The translations under genes were made by a program, and so were the position numbers. The notes beneath the pieces are model-generated. The model was not told where the DNA came from, made no database searches, and saw nothing but the letters and a program-made list of their open reading frames with translations. From Candidatus Nanopelagicus sp. (GTDB lineage Bacteria; Actinomycetota; Actinomycetes; Nanopelagicales; Nanopelagicaceae), in the NCBI GenBank assembly GCA_016462445.1, contig JAEMTE010000005.1:1-64000 (forward strand): a DNA stretch of 64,000 bases. Direction: 5' to 3'. Shown piece after piece: positions 50,542 to 59,533 of the stretch. Within the stretch, counting starts at the first letter, position 1, and every line of letters begins with the position of its first letter.

Positions 50542-51933
50542 TTAAGCTGGCTTAAATACCTCTTGCGCAGTTGAGTTTTTAATTATCTGCCTGCCCTCAT
50601 CCAATGAGCTAATCACACCAGCTGCTTGCATCTGAGTAATAATGCTGCCTAATACAGTTGCCTCAACTGGACCGGCATAAACTGTTTTACCAGTTGCATT
50701 TGCAGTTAATTGATTTAATAATTTATTAGCACTCCCCCCGCCCACAATATTTATTGAATCAATCTTAACTCCGGCCGCATCTTGTAGCTGATCTAATACC
50801 TTCACATAGGCATCGGCTAATGAGTCAAAGATGCACCGGGCATACTCTGCTGGCGTGCTTGGCACTGGTTGATTCATCTCTTGGCATAAGGCGGCAATTC
50901 GCTCTGGCATAGCACCTGGCTTTTCAAACCTTGGATCATTTGCATTAATTACCGCACCCTTTGGCAAACTCTCTGCTGCTTTGGCAAGCTCTGCTGCGGT
51001 GTATTTCTCACCCTTACCTGCCCAGTAATCCAATGACTCCTCAAGTAACCACATACCAGCGACATTTTTAATAAAGCGGATGCGATCATCAACTCCCATC
51101 TCATTGGTGATATTAAAATCCATCGCCTTTTTATTTGTAACTGGCTGCTTTAACTCAAGGCCAACTAATGACCAGGTGCCACTTGAGATATAGGCAGCAT
51201 TACCTTTTATAGGTAGTGGTGTTCCAGCAACTGCGCTAGCTGTGTCATGAGAGCCAACTGAGATAACTTTAATTCCATCTAACTCACCATGGCCAGAAAC
51301 TACTCCCATCTGCTGCCCTGGTTTATTTATCTTTGGAAATAACTCTTTTCTAATCCCTAACCTTTGAATTAACTCCCAATCCCAATCATGGGTATAAACA
51401 TTTAGTAATTGGGTGGTGGAGGCGTTGGTGATCTCGGTCGAGATTGCGCCACAAAGTAGGTAATTAATCAGATCTGGCACCATTAAAAACTTATCTGCCC
51501 GCAAGTAGGCGGCGGTACTTTTCTCTACAAATAATTGATACATCGTATTAAAGAAAATAAATTGAATGCCGGTCTTGCCATAGATGTAATCAACACCTAG
51601 ATCTTGCTTTAACGCAGCCATTACCCCATCGGTGCGGCCATCACGGTAGCAATGAGGCTGCCCAATTACCTCACCATCTTTATCAATTAAGCCGTAATCA
51701 ACCGCCCAGCTATCAACGCCAACACTTACTACCTCACCTAATTTGGTGGCGGCAAGTAAGCCGGCTTTAACCTGCTCAATAATAAATTGCCAATCCCAAA
51801 AGAGGCCATCATTATTTTGCACCGGCTCATGTTTAAAGCGGTGCACCTCAGTTAAAACAATCTTCTCACCAGATAATTGCCCAACAGTTACCCGACCAGA
51901 GGAGCCACCAAGATCAACCGCTGCGTAAAGCAA
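50542..51933 (-). CDS. rhaB: Rhamnulokinase
   Basis: Phosphorylates L-rhamnulose to L-rhamnulose 1-phosphate with ATP. FGGY-kinase features: N-terminal phosphate loop AVDLGGSSGRVTVG, the substrate region SVGVDSWAVDYGLID (catalytic-Asp region, about 71-85), VGSHDTASAVAGTP (about 227) and the C-terminal IVGGGSANKLLNQLTA. Length 463 is standard for RhaB. It is last in the run epimerase-rhaM-rhaI-rhaD-rhaB, nine bases after rhaD. Confidence 0.92.
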   Translation of the reverse strand: MLYAAVDLGGSSGRVTVGQLSGEKIVLTEVHRFKHEPVQNNDGLFWDWQFIIEQVKAGLLAATKLGEVVSVGVDSWAVDYGLIDKDGEVIGQPHCYRDGRTDGVMAALKQDLGVDYIYGKTGIQFIFFNTMYQLFVEKSTAAYLRADKFLMVPDLINYLLCGAISTEITNASTTQLLNVYTHDWDWELIQRLGIRKELFPKINKPGQQMGVVSGHGELDGIKVISVGSHDTASAVAGTPLPIKGNAAYISSGTWSLVGLELKQPVTNKKAMDFNITNEMGVDDRIRFIKNVAGMWLLEESLDYWAGKGEKYTAAELAKAAESLPKGAVINANDPRFEKPGAMPERIAALCQEMNQPVPSTPAEYARCIFDSLADAYVKVLDQLQDAAGVKIDSINIVGGGSANKLLNQLTANATGKTVYAGPVEATVLGSIITQMQAAGVISSLDEGRQIIKNSTAQEVFKPA

Positions 51934-51942
51934 AGAGCTTTC

Positions 51943-53982
51943 CTAACGCAGGAAGGCTGCGGCCACACCACCATCTACTGGAATATGAAGTCCAGTAGTT
52001 AGGGTTAGATCTCCGCCTAAAATTACAAAGACGGCAGCAGCGATATGTTCAGGCAATACCTCTTTTTTAAGAATTGTGCGCTGGGCATAAAACTCACCAA
52101 GCTTTGATTCCTCAACCCCATACTGCTTAGCGCGGTTAGCTCCCCAACCACCAGCAAATATGCCAGAGCCCTTAACCACACCATCTGGATTAATGCCATT
52201 TACTCTAATTCCAAACTCACCTAACTCAACTGCAAGTAGGCGAACCTGATGTGATTGCGCAGCCTTAGTGGCGCCATATGCAACATTATTAGCACCGGCA
52301 AAGACTGAGTTTTTAGATGAGATATAAATAATATCCCCACCCATATTTTGCGCCTTTAGCGCTTTAGCAGCCTCACGAGATACTAAAAATGAACCGCGAG
52401 CCATAATGTCAAATTGCAGATCCCAATCAGCAACTGTTGTCTCCGTAATTGGTTTAGCAATTGAGATACCAGCATTGTTAACTACGATATCAATGCCGCC
52501 AAAGGCAAGCACAGTTGCAGCGAGCGCATCTGAGATTGCCTCCTCACTAGTTACATCCATCGCAACTGCAATCGCTTTATCCACCCCACCTAGCTCAGCC
52601 GCTACCTTGGTAGCACCCTCTAAATCTCGGTCTGCAACCACAACACAGGCGCCCTCAGCAGATAGCCGCTCAGCTGTTGCCTTACCTAAACCTGAGGCGG
52701 CCCCGGTTACCAAAGCAACTCGGCCTGCTAATGGCTTTGGTTTTGGCATCCGCTTTAACTTTGCCTCCTCCAAATCCCAGTACTCAATTCTAAATTTTTC
52801 AATCTCAGCAATTGGTGCATAAGTTGAAAGAGATTCTGCCCCGCGCATTACATTAATTGCATTGATATAAAACTCACCAGCAACCCGGGCGGTTTGTTTA
52901 TCTTTGCCATAGGTAAACATGCCAACACCTGGCACTAAAATTACTAATGGATCAGCCCCTCGCATCGCCGGTGAATCCGCTTTAGCATTGCGTTTGTAAT
53001 AGGCGGCGTAATTTTTGCGGTAGGCCTCATGTAACTCATTAGCCCGCTTAATAACATCCTCAATTGGTGCATCTGGTTTGGTATCTAGCACCATTGGTGA
53101 GATCTTGGTGCGCAAGAAGTGATCTGGACATGATGTGCCAAGGGCGGCTAATTGCATAAGCTTTGATCCTTGCAGGAAATCTAGAACTACATCATTATCG
53201 GTAAAGCTACCCAGCATGCGCATATCTTTAGATGCAATACCGCGAAGATATGGCGCAAGGGCGGCGGCCCGTTCTTTTCGTGCAGCAGGTGCTAATGGCG
53301 CGAACTTTGCCTCCTTCTTACCAAATGGATCAGCCTTACCCTTCACCTTAATAAACTCCTCAGCTTTGGTAATTGCCCAAATTGAACGCTCTTCACACTC
53401 TTTACTTGTCACTCCCCAAGTTGTTAAACCATGGCCGCCTAATACACAACCCTTTGCCTTTGGATTCTCCTTAGCAATCTTTGCCATATCAAGTCCTAAT
53501 TGAAAACCAGGCCTTCTCCAATTAACCCAGAGAATTTCATCCCCAAAGCACTCTTGCGTTAATTTTTGGCCATCCTTTGATGTTGCCAGTGCAATAATTG
53601 AATCTGGGTGCAGGTGATCAACATGATCAAACTCAACTAAGCCATGCATTGAGGTATCAATACTTGGCGCAGCCCCACCCTTACCAAATGCGCAGTAATC
53701 AAAGAGTGCAACCATCTCATCTTCGCGCTCAACGCCTGGATATACATTTATTAAATCTTTAAATTTATCAAGATCTAACGCGGCAAGACCTGCCTCTTTT
53801 AATGTTCCAAGATCACCGCCTGATCCTTTAACCCAAAGCACAGTTGTCTCCTTGCCAGTTGCCGGATTTGCCACCACACCTTTTGCTGATGTGTTACCGC
53901 CGGCGTAATTGGTAAATCTAGGCTCTGCGCCTAATTTATTACTCCGTGCTAATAACTCAGCAACAACCTTTGGTGTCGACAT
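51943..53982 (-). CDS. rhaD: Fused rhamnulose-1-phosphate aldolase / short-chain dehydrogenase
   Basis: Two-domain enzyme of the RhaEW type. The class II aldolase domain (about 1-400) has the phosphate and metal region FTNYAGGNTSAKG, MHGLVEFDHVDHLHPDS with zinc-binding histidines and GGHGLTTWG; it splits L-rhamnulose 1-phosphate into dihydroxyacetone phosphate and L-lactaldehyde. The SDR domain (about 425-679) has VALVTGAASGLGKA, NNAGIS and the catalytic YGATK, and likely oxidises lactaldehyde to lactate. Start at ATG 53982 shares one base with the rhaI stop (TAATG); an upstream in-frame codon at 53994 is less likely. Confidence 0.92.
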   Translation of the reverse strand: MSTPKVVAELLARSNKLGAEPRFTNYAGGNTSAKGVVANPATGKETTVLWVKGSGGDLGTLKEAGLAALDLDKFKDLINVYPGVEREDEMVALFDYCAFGKGGAAPSIDTSMHGLVEFDHVDHLHPDSIIALATSKDGQKLTQECFGDEILWVNWRRPGFQLGLDMAKIAKENPKAKGCVLGGHGLTTWGVTSKECEERSIWAITKAEEFIKVKGKADPFGKKEAKFAPLAPAARKERAAALAPYLRGIASKDMRMLGSFTDNDVVLDFLQGSKLMQLAALGTSCPDHFLRTKISPMVLDTKPDAPIEDVIKRANELHEAYRKNYAAYYKRNAKADSPAMRGADPLVILVPGVGMFTYGKDKQTARVAGEFYINAINVMRGAESLSTYAPIAEIEKFRIEYWDLEEAKLKRMPKPKPLAGRVALVTGAASGLGKATAERLSAEGACVVVADRDLEGATKVAAELGGVDKAIAVAMDVTSEEAISDALAATVLAFGGIDIVVNNAGISIAKPITETTVADWDLQFDIMARGSFLVSREAAKALKAQNMGGDIIYISSKNSVFAGANNVAYGATKAAQSHQVRLLAVELGEFGIRVNGINPDGVVKGSGIFAGGWGANRAKQYGVEESKLGEFYAQRTILKKEVLPEHIAAAVFVILGGDLTLTTGLHIPVDGGVAAAFLR

Positions 53983-55148
53983 TAAGCTCCCCATCCAGCT
54001 TGTGCGCCGCCGACTCGATCAGCTGCGATTTTTTCGGCATAACCACTCTTGGCATAAGCAATCTTAGGATCTGGTGCTAATCCCAGCTCACCTCTTAGCT
54101 CACCAAGTAGCTCGCGTACATCACTGTTGTAGGCATCCATCAAAACATCATTAGCACCTAATACATCCCCTGCTAATTGCGCCCTCTTTAACGCATCAGC
54201 ATCTACTAATAATGCTTTAGCAACCGCCTCCTGCACATTTGTAATTGAGCGGATCTGGGCTGGAATCTTTGGTTCGATGTTATGGCATTGATCTAATACA
54301 TAAGAGACAGTTGTATCTTTTGCAAAGCCGCCACCTTGATTAACCTCATGCATAATTCTAAATAACTGAAATGGATCTGCTGCGCCAACAATTAGATCAT
54401 CATCGGCGTAGAATCTTGAGTTAAAATCAAATGCGCCTAACCGCTTTTTGCGAAGTAAGAAGGCGACGATGTACTCAATATTTGTGCCTGGTGCGTGGTG
54501 TCCAGTATCAACACAGACTGATGCCTTAGGTCCTAGCTCAGTGCAGTGCACATATGAGGTACCCCAATCAGGTACATCGGTTGAATAAAATGCAGGTTCA
54601 AAGAATTTATACTCAAGCAACATTCGCTGGTTATCACCAAGACGGGCATACACCTTTTGTAGTGATTCAAATAAGCGATCTTGACGCCCTGCTAAATCAT
54701 CTTGGCCTGGATAGTTTGTTCCGTCAGCAAACCAAAGCTTAAGATCTGCAACCCCTGTGATATCCATAATGTCGATGCACTCAAGTAGGTGATCAACTGC
54801 TTTCTGGCGAATCTTCTTATCAAAGTGGCAGACAGAGCCGTACTTGTAATCATCATCTTGGAAGGTGTTTGAGTTAATTGTGCCAAGGCGTACCCCTAAA
54901 TTCTTGGCATGCTTTGCTAAATCTGCGTAATCAGCAACCTTATCCCAAGGAATATGCATCGCTACCGCAGGAGCTGCTCCGGTGTACTTATGTACTTGAG
55001 CAGCATCGGCAATCTTCTCGTATGGATCGCGCGGTACACCAGGTTGTGCGAAAACTTTAAACCTAGTACCAGAGTTTCCATAAGCCCAAGATGGCGTCTC
55101 AATATAAAAACGCTTAAGTACTTCCTTCACCTCTTTTGCTGATGCCAT
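53982..55148 (-). CDS. rhaI: L-rhamnose isomerase
   Basis: Converts L-rhamnose to L-rhamnulose. A TIM-barrel xylose-isomerase-like protein of 388 residues, of the RhaI type found in Actinobacteria and Bacillus rather than E. coli RhaA. Metal-site segments include LLEYKFFEPAFYSTDVPDWG, SVCVDTGHHAPGTNIE and LGAFDFNSRFYADDDLIVGA with conserved Glu, Asp and His. Preceded by GGAGCAGG. It is co-transcribed with rhaM (43 bases upstream) and rhaD. Confidence 0.92.
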   Translation of the reverse strand: MASAKEVKEVLKRFYIETPSWAYGNSGTRFKVFAQPGVPRDPYEKIADAAQVHKYTGAAPAVAMHIPWDKVADYADLAKHAKNLGVRLGTINSNTFQDDDYKYGSVCHFDKKIRQKAVDHLLECIDIMDITGVADLKLWFADGTNYPGQDDLAGRQDRLFESLQKVYARLGDNQRMLLEYKFFEPAFYSTDVPDWGTSYVHCTELGPKASVCVDTGHHAPGTNIEYIVAFLLRKKRLGAFDFNSRFYADDDLIVGAADPFQLFRIMHEVNQGGGFAKDTTVSYVLDQCHNIEPKIPAQIRSITNVQEAVAKALLVDADALKRAQLAGDVLGANDVLMDAYNSDVRELLGELRGELGLAPDPKIAYAKSGYAEKIAADRVGGAQAGWGA

Positions 55149-55191
55149 CTGCCTGCTCCTTTTTTAGTTAGCTAGTTAGTTGTTATAACTT

Positions 55192-55515
55192 TTAATTTAA
55201 GTGGAAAACCTCTTCAAGTTGCAAGAAACCTTCATCAGGTCGCTTGCCCTCTAGCGCCACAAAAAACTCTGCCATCTCCGCCTGCCATTTTGCATTAATC
55301 TCTTTTTTCTCCATCCCAGCTTTTGCTGCTGCCAGGGAGGGTGTCTCTAAGTATCCGATTAAGGTGCCATCATTTTTATCCAAATATAAGGAGTAATTAC
55401 CCCAGCCACACTCACTAAGTGCTGCCAACATCTCCGGCCATACCTGCTCATGACGGCGGATGTACTCAGCCATCTTTTCTTTTCTTACCTGTAATCTAAA
55501 ACAAACCCGCTCCAT
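55192..55515 (-). CDS. rhaM: L-rhamnose mutarotase
   Basis: Interconverts alpha- and beta-L-rhamnopyranose, supplying the isomerase with its preferred anomer. A 107-residue ferredoxin-fold protein; the catalytic His is in RRHEQVWPEMLAAL (about 21-34), with NYSLYLDKNDGTLIGYLE following and the Trp/Glu-rich C-terminus. Length and pattern match RhaM closely. It lies three bases after the epimerase gene and before rhaI. Confidence 0.93.
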   Translation of the reverse strand: MERVCFRLQVRKEKMAEYIRRHEQVWPEMLAALSECGWGNYSLYLDKNDGTLIGYLETPSLAAAKAGMEKKEINAKWQAEMAEFFVALEGKRPDEGFLQLEEVFHLN

Positions 55516-55518
55516 TAA

Positions 55519-56379
55519 TTAATACCTAGCCTTCATAAAATCAAGTGACTTCTTAGCTAAATCATCTGAGTCATTCCACAGATTTCGCCAAACACATAAG
55601 GTATTTGAAAGGGCGGGATCTACTACAGCGGAGGAGAAGGATTCAAAGGTAATCGGTCCTTGGTAATTTATTTTCTTAAGCGCTGTGAAGAATGAATCAA
55701 AATCAACATTGCCAGTTCCTAAATAGCCACGATGGCTCTCACCGATGTGAACATAACCAAGCCGCTCACCTGCTGCTAACACTGACTTTTGCAATCCATC
55801 CTCTTCAATATTCATATGGTAGGTATCAAGGTGGATAAATGCATTTGGCCGATTTACCTGATCTAAAAACTCTAATCCTTCAAGGCCGGTATTCATAATA
55901 TTTGTCTCATAACGATTTACTACCTCAAGATCAATATTAATTCCTAGCTCTGCGGTGTAATCAGCTAACCGCTGCATTGCTGCCACCGATGATGCCCGTG
56001 CCTCTTTACTGGCTGGTCCTGGATACTTTGCCAGGGATGAGTAGATAACTCCACATAACTCTGTGCCACCTAGGGCGTGCAAAACATCTGCAACCTTGCA
56101 AAGCAGTTCATCACCTTTTTTAACAATTGAGGCATCTGGGCTGGTCACATCAGTCTTTGCAGATAAGCCTAAGGAGGCGTGCGCCCTTAAATTAAACTCT
56201 TGTAGTAAATCCTTAGTCATTGCAATATCAAAACTCCAAGGATCAAATATTGCTAATTCGATGTAGTCATAGCCATTACGAGCTGCGCTACTTATTGCAG
56301 AGCGGGCACTGGCAGCTGACCAGTCGCCAACCCAAACCAGTGCGTGTCCACCAAATTCAAGTTGCTTAGCTGCTGGCAT
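55519..56379 (-). CDS. Sugar 3-epimerase-like TIM-barrel protein
   Basis: Probable ketose 3-epimerase of the D-tagatose/D-psicose epimerase family, 286 residues. The four metal-binding positions are visible: Glu in IDLEVVNRYE (about 152), Asp in IHLDTYHMN (about 183), His in VHIGESHRGYLGTG (about 209) and Glu in ITFESFSS (about 246). First gene of the rhaM-rhaI-rhaD-rhaB run, three bases ahead of rhaM, so it probably acts on rhamnulose or a related 6-deoxyketose; that is inference. Preceded by GGAG. Confidence 0.82.
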   Translation of the reverse strand: MPAAKQLEFGGHALVWVGDWSAASARSAISSAARNGYDYIELAIFDPWSFDIAMTKDLLQEFNLRAHASLGLSAKTDVTSPDASIVKKGDELLCKVADVLHALGGTELCGVIYSSLAKYPGPASKEARASSVAAMQRLADYTAELGINIDLEVVNRYETNIMNTGLEGLEFLDQVNRPNAFIHLDTYHMNIEEDGLQKSVLAAGERLGYVHIGESHRGYLGTGNVDFDSFFTALKKINYQGPITFESFSSAVVDPALSNTLCVWRNLWNDSDDLAKKSLDFMKARY

Positions 56380-56561
56380 AAATTACTCCGTTACCAAGGG
56401 TGGAAAGGGTTAATATCCTTATTCTTTCACTCTTTTATATATGTGTCCAACTTTTTACTTTTAATATCAAAATATAAACAATATAACTGGGTAAAAAGAA
56501 GATAGGGCAGCCTCTTGAGGAGACTGCCCTATCAGCAGATTAATTTAAGATTCTAATTTAA
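56380..56561. other. Intergenic region between rhaS-like and rha catabolic genes
   Basis: This 182-base, very A+T-rich stretch should hold the promoter of the epimerase-rhaB run. Apart from the rhaS terminator (56491-56533) and the GGAG before 56379 I could not pick a convincing -10/-35 pair or operator. Confidence 0.4.
56491..56533 (-). terminator. Intrinsic terminator after the sugar-binding-protein gene
   Basis: GATAGGGCAG (56501-56510) pairs with CTGCCCTATC (56524-56533), with a smaller CCTC/GAGG stem inside; a T-rich run follows on the minus strand (56500-56491). It lies 28 bases after the stop of the binding-protein gene and should separate it from the catabolic genes. Confidence 0.85.
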
Positions 56562-57575
56562 TTAGAAGTTAAATCCATCTACGTTGTCCTTTGTAAATAC
56601 AGTTGCTGGGCCTAGGATGATTTCATTTCCTACTGCACCCTTTGTAACTGTACGCTCTTTCAAGCCTTTATCAGTTTTACCAGATTTTACAACTGATCCA
56701 ACTGTAACTTTTTGCTTGTTGTTCTTGATTGAGTTAGCAACCTGAACAGCAACATATCCGAAGTTTTCTACATCCCATAGAGATGCTTGAGCTCCAGATC
56801 CGTCCTTGATGTATGTCTTCATATCATTTGGAAGACCTAGACCAGTTACGAAAACCTTGCCCTTTGAAGCTGAGCCAGAAACATACTTAGCTGCAGCAAC
56901 AATACCTACTGATGTAGGAGCAACGATTGCCTTGATGGTTGGGTTCTTCTGGATAAGACCTTGGGTCTCAGTTGTTGACTCTTCTGGCTTATCTAGACCG
57001 TAAGCAGTTGCAACAATCTTTACATCTGGATACTTAGCAGCAAGCTCCTTCTTCATGAAATCAATCCATACGTTCTGGTTGGTTGCATCTGGAGTTGTTG
57101 AAAGGATCGCGATATCACCCTTACCACCAGCAAGATCAGAAGCAGACTTAGCAAGTGCTTGTCCGATACCCTCTGATGAAGCTTGGTTAATAAATACTGA
57201 ACGTCCAGCTTGAGCAACATCTGAATCGTATGTAACAACTGTTACACCCTTCTTCATAGCTGCCTTAAGTGCAGGTACTAGAGCATCCTTATCATTAGCA
57301 GCAACGATTAATACGTTGTATCCGCCTTGTACAGCTGCGTTAATTTCCTTAACTTGAGCAGCTGCTGTGATTTCGGTTGGGCCCTTGTAAGCACAAGTTG
57401 CCTTAAGTTCCTTACATGCGCGCTCTACGCCTACCTGGGCTGCTTGGAAGTAGCCGATAGTTCCTAATTTAGGAATGTGCGCGATTTTTAGCTTGGTTGC
57501 AGCCTGTGCAGGTGCAGCAACAAAAGCTGTTGCAACAAGTGCGGCTATACCAAGAGCAGAGAGTACTTTTTTCAA
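56562..57575 (-). CDS. rhaS: Rhamnose ABC transporter substrate-binding protein
   Basis: Periplasmic-binding-protein-like sugar receptor (Peripla_BP_4), 337 residues, close to RhaS: GYFQAAQVGVERACKEL, AANDKDALVPALKAAMKKG, FINQASSEGIGQAL and the C-terminal GPATVFTKDNVDGF. The signal peptide (about 1-25, cleavage after AQA) has no lipobox Cys, which is unusual for a receptor in a single-membrane organism. Start is TTG after AAAGGAAA. It is last in the transporter run but separated by 150 bases with two inverted repeats, allowing its own expression level. Confidence 0.9.
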   Translation of the reverse strand: MKKVLSALGIAALVATAFVAAPAQAATKLKIAHIPKLGTIGYFQAAQVGVERACKELKATCAYKGPTEITAAAQVKEINAAVQGGYNVLIVAANDKDALVPALKAAMKKGVTVVTYDSDVAQAGRSVFINQASSEGIGQALAKSASDLAGGKGDIAILSTTPDATNQNVWIDFMKKELAAKYPDVKIVATAYGLDKPEESTTETQGLIQKNPTIKAIVAPTSVGIVAAAKYVSGSASKGKVFVTGLGLPNDMKTYIKDGSGAQASLWDVENFGYVAVQVANSIKNNKQKVTVGSVVKSGKTDKGLKERTVTKGAVGNEIILGPATVFTKDNVDGFNF

Positions 57576-57595
57576 AGTATTTCCTTTCGGTTGGA

Positions 57596-57653
57596 ATTAC
57601 AAAATTATCTAATCTTGTAATAAGGGCCTAGAAAAGTAGCTACGACTTCTAGG
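57596..57653 (-). promoter_or_regulatory. Two inverted repeats before the sugar-binding-protein gene
   Basis: ATTACAA (57596-57602) with TTGTAAT (57615-57621), near the ribosome-binding site, and CCTAGAA (57627-57633) with TTCTAGG (57647-57653), whose centre includes GTAGCTAC. The first could be a sugar-repressor operator; the second could be an RNA hairpin that ends or protects transcripts of the upstream genes. Confidence 0.5.
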
Positions 57654-57725
57654 ACCGTTGGGAAAGGGTAAAGCAGGCTCAGCGGGAAGGCAATTTAAAT
57701 TTATAACGTTTAGGTTGCGAAACCC

Positions 57726-58460
57726 CTACCCCATCACCAATCCACCGTTTACATTGATTGACGCACCAGTAACATATGAGGCCATCTCAGATGCTAAGAA
57801 ATTAATCATCCCAGCCACCTCCTCCGGTTTTCCTAAACGATTTAGTGGAGTTTGGGCAAGCCACTCATCTAATCGTCCCTTTGATCTTTGCGCAATCATA
57901 TTTGTTTGAATTCTTCCTGGCAGAACTGCATTAACAGTTACACCACTTGCGCCATACTCTTTTGCAGCAGAGTAGGTAAGTCCAAGTAATCCTGCCTTTG
58001 CCGCTGCATAGTGGGCGTGATTTGCAGAGCCAACTAATGCAACCTGGGATGAGATATTAATTATTCGGCCCCACTTTTTACTAACCATACTTGGCGCACA
58101 TGCTCTAATTAATTTAAAGGCGGCGGTTAAATTAATATTTAAAGCTTGATCCCAAAGTTCATCACTCATTTCGATAATGCTGGCATCACTCATTAATCCG
58201 GCGTTGTTAATTAAGATATCAATATCGCCAAGCTTTGCTTTAACAGATGCAACTAACTTATCTACGCAATCCTTTTGGGAAAGATCTGCCCTAAAGATCT
58301 CAACCTTTAAACCCTTGCTATTTAATTGCTCAGAGATTTGTTTAGCCTCATTTTCACTACTTGAGTACTGCAGCGCTACAGTAATTTTCGCTTCCGCCAA
58401 TGCGGCAACTGTGGCAGCGCCAATCCCAGTTGCGCCCCCTGTTACTAATGCCACTCTCAC
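57726..58460 (-). CDS. Short-chain dehydrogenase/reductase
   Basis: NAD(P)-dependent oxidoreductase of the classical SDR family, 244 residues. Cofactor motif VTGGATGIGAATV (about 6), NNAGLM (about 87), catalytic Ser in IINISSQVA and HYAAAKAGLLGL (Tyr and Lys, about 151-155) are complete, and the C-terminus ITGASINVNGG type end reads YVTGASINVNGGLVMG. By sequence it looks like FabG, but its place after a sugar kinase and a hydroxyacid dehydrogenase (four-base overlap) points to oxidation of a sugar or polyol. Confidence 0.87.
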   Translation of the reverse strand: MRVALVTGGATGIGAATVAALAEAKITVALQYSSSENEAKQISEQLNSKGLKVEIFRADLSQKDCVDKLVASVKAKLGDIDILINNAGLMSDASIIEMSDELWDQALNINLTAAFKLIRACAPSMVSKKWGRIINISSQVALVGSANHAHYAAAKAGLLGLTYSAAKEYGASGVTVNAVLPGRIQTNMIAQRSKGRLDEWLAQTPLNRLGKPEEVAGMINFLASEMASYVTGASINVNGGLVMG

Positions 58461-59533
58461 TTTAAGCCACCTGATTTCATAAACGATTGCATAACCTCTG
58501 GGTTTGCAATTCGAGTTGCAACCTTGCCATCTAGTAAGCCTAATAGATCATCAACAACCATCTTTGAGTGATGCTCAACAACCTCCCGTGTAGCACCGGC
58601 AAGGTGTGGGCTTAGCACAACATTTGAAAGGGTGCGAAATGGTGAATCACCTGGCAGTGGCTCAGTTGGATAGACATCAAGGGCGGCCCCGGCAATCTTT
58701 CTCTCCTTTAATACTTTAAAAAGTGCATCGTAATCAACTAAGGCAGCTCGAGCGGTATTAATAAAGTAAGCACTGCCCTTCATAAGCGCAAACTGTTTTA
58801 CGCCAAATAATCCTGTACTTTCTGGGGTTACCTTCGCCGCCATCACTACAAAATCACTTTGCGCAGCCAACTCATCTAACTCGATAGATTTAATTGAAAG
58901 CTTTGCTAATTGATCCGCCTTTGCATATGGATCAAATGCAACTACCTTCATTCCGAGCGCAGCAACTCGTTTGGCGATCTCTTGCCCAATAAAGCCAGCG
59001 CCAACTAAGCCAACAGTTTTACCCATTAACTCATCGCCTTGAAATCTTTGAAATGGTGCATCAAGGTCCATACTCCACTCAGAGGTTACATTTTTACGCT
59101 CCCCTGATTTATCACTATAGGAAACGGTAGTTAGATCATCGGTGTAACGAAGTAGGTGATGGGTAGTTGGAATACTTCTAGCAATTGAGATCATAAGTCC
59201 TAGGGTGTACTCAGCTACTGCTACTGCATTTCTACCTGGTGCAAAAAGGGCTGGAACTCCTTGTTTAGTTGCAGCTGCAATATCTAAGCTAGCTCCTGGT
59301 TCATTTCTTAGGCAGGCAACAATCTTTAATCTCTTAGCACTGGCAAGTACTGCAGCTGTAATATTTTCAAACTCAACAATGCCAACTTCGATATCTTTAA
59401 ACTTTTCAATTAACTCTGCCTCACTTAATTTAACTCCAGTTAAACCAAAGCCGCCTTGTTCTACCTCAAATCCACTGCTGATCAGGCGATTAACTTGAAC
59501 TTTATCTATTCGAGCAGTTATAAATGCTTTCAT
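58457..59533 (-). CDS. D-isomer-specific 2-hydroxyacid dehydrogenase
   Basis: NAD-dependent dehydrogenase of the phosphoglycerate-dehydrogenase type, 358 residues. The substrate domain (about 1-105) is followed by the Rossmann motif KTVGLVGAGFIGQEIAKRV (about 169), the catalytic Arg in INTARAALVDYDAL (about 258), the Glu in LDVYPTEPLPGD (about 287) and His in LSPHLAGATREV (about 308). SerA is unlikely given the sugar context: it overlaps both neighbours by four bases in the transporter run. The substrate is unknown, perhaps a sugar acid. Confidence 0.87.
   Translation of the reverse strand: MKAFITARIDKVQVNRLISSGFEVEQGGFGLTGVKLSEAELIEKFKDIEVGIVEFENITAAVLASAKRLKIVACLRNEPGASLDIAAATKQGVPALFAPGRNAVAVAEYTLGLMISIARSIPTTHHLLRYTDDLTTVSYSDKSGERKNVTSEWSMDLDAPFQRFQGDELMGKTVGLVGAGFIGQEIAKRVAALGMKVVAFDPYAKADQLAKLSIKSIELDELAAQSDFVVMAAKVTPESTGLFGVKQFALMKGSAYFINTARAALVDYDALFKVLKERKIAGAALDVYPTEPLPGDSPFRTLSNVVLSPHLAGATREVVEHHSKMVVDDLLGLLDGKVATRIANPEVMQSFMKSGGLK

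Noticed and set aside
52406-52822. 138-codon plus-strand frame opposite the rhaD SDR domain
   Set aside because: Low-complexity Ala/Ser product mirroring the SDR coding strand; no support as a gene.
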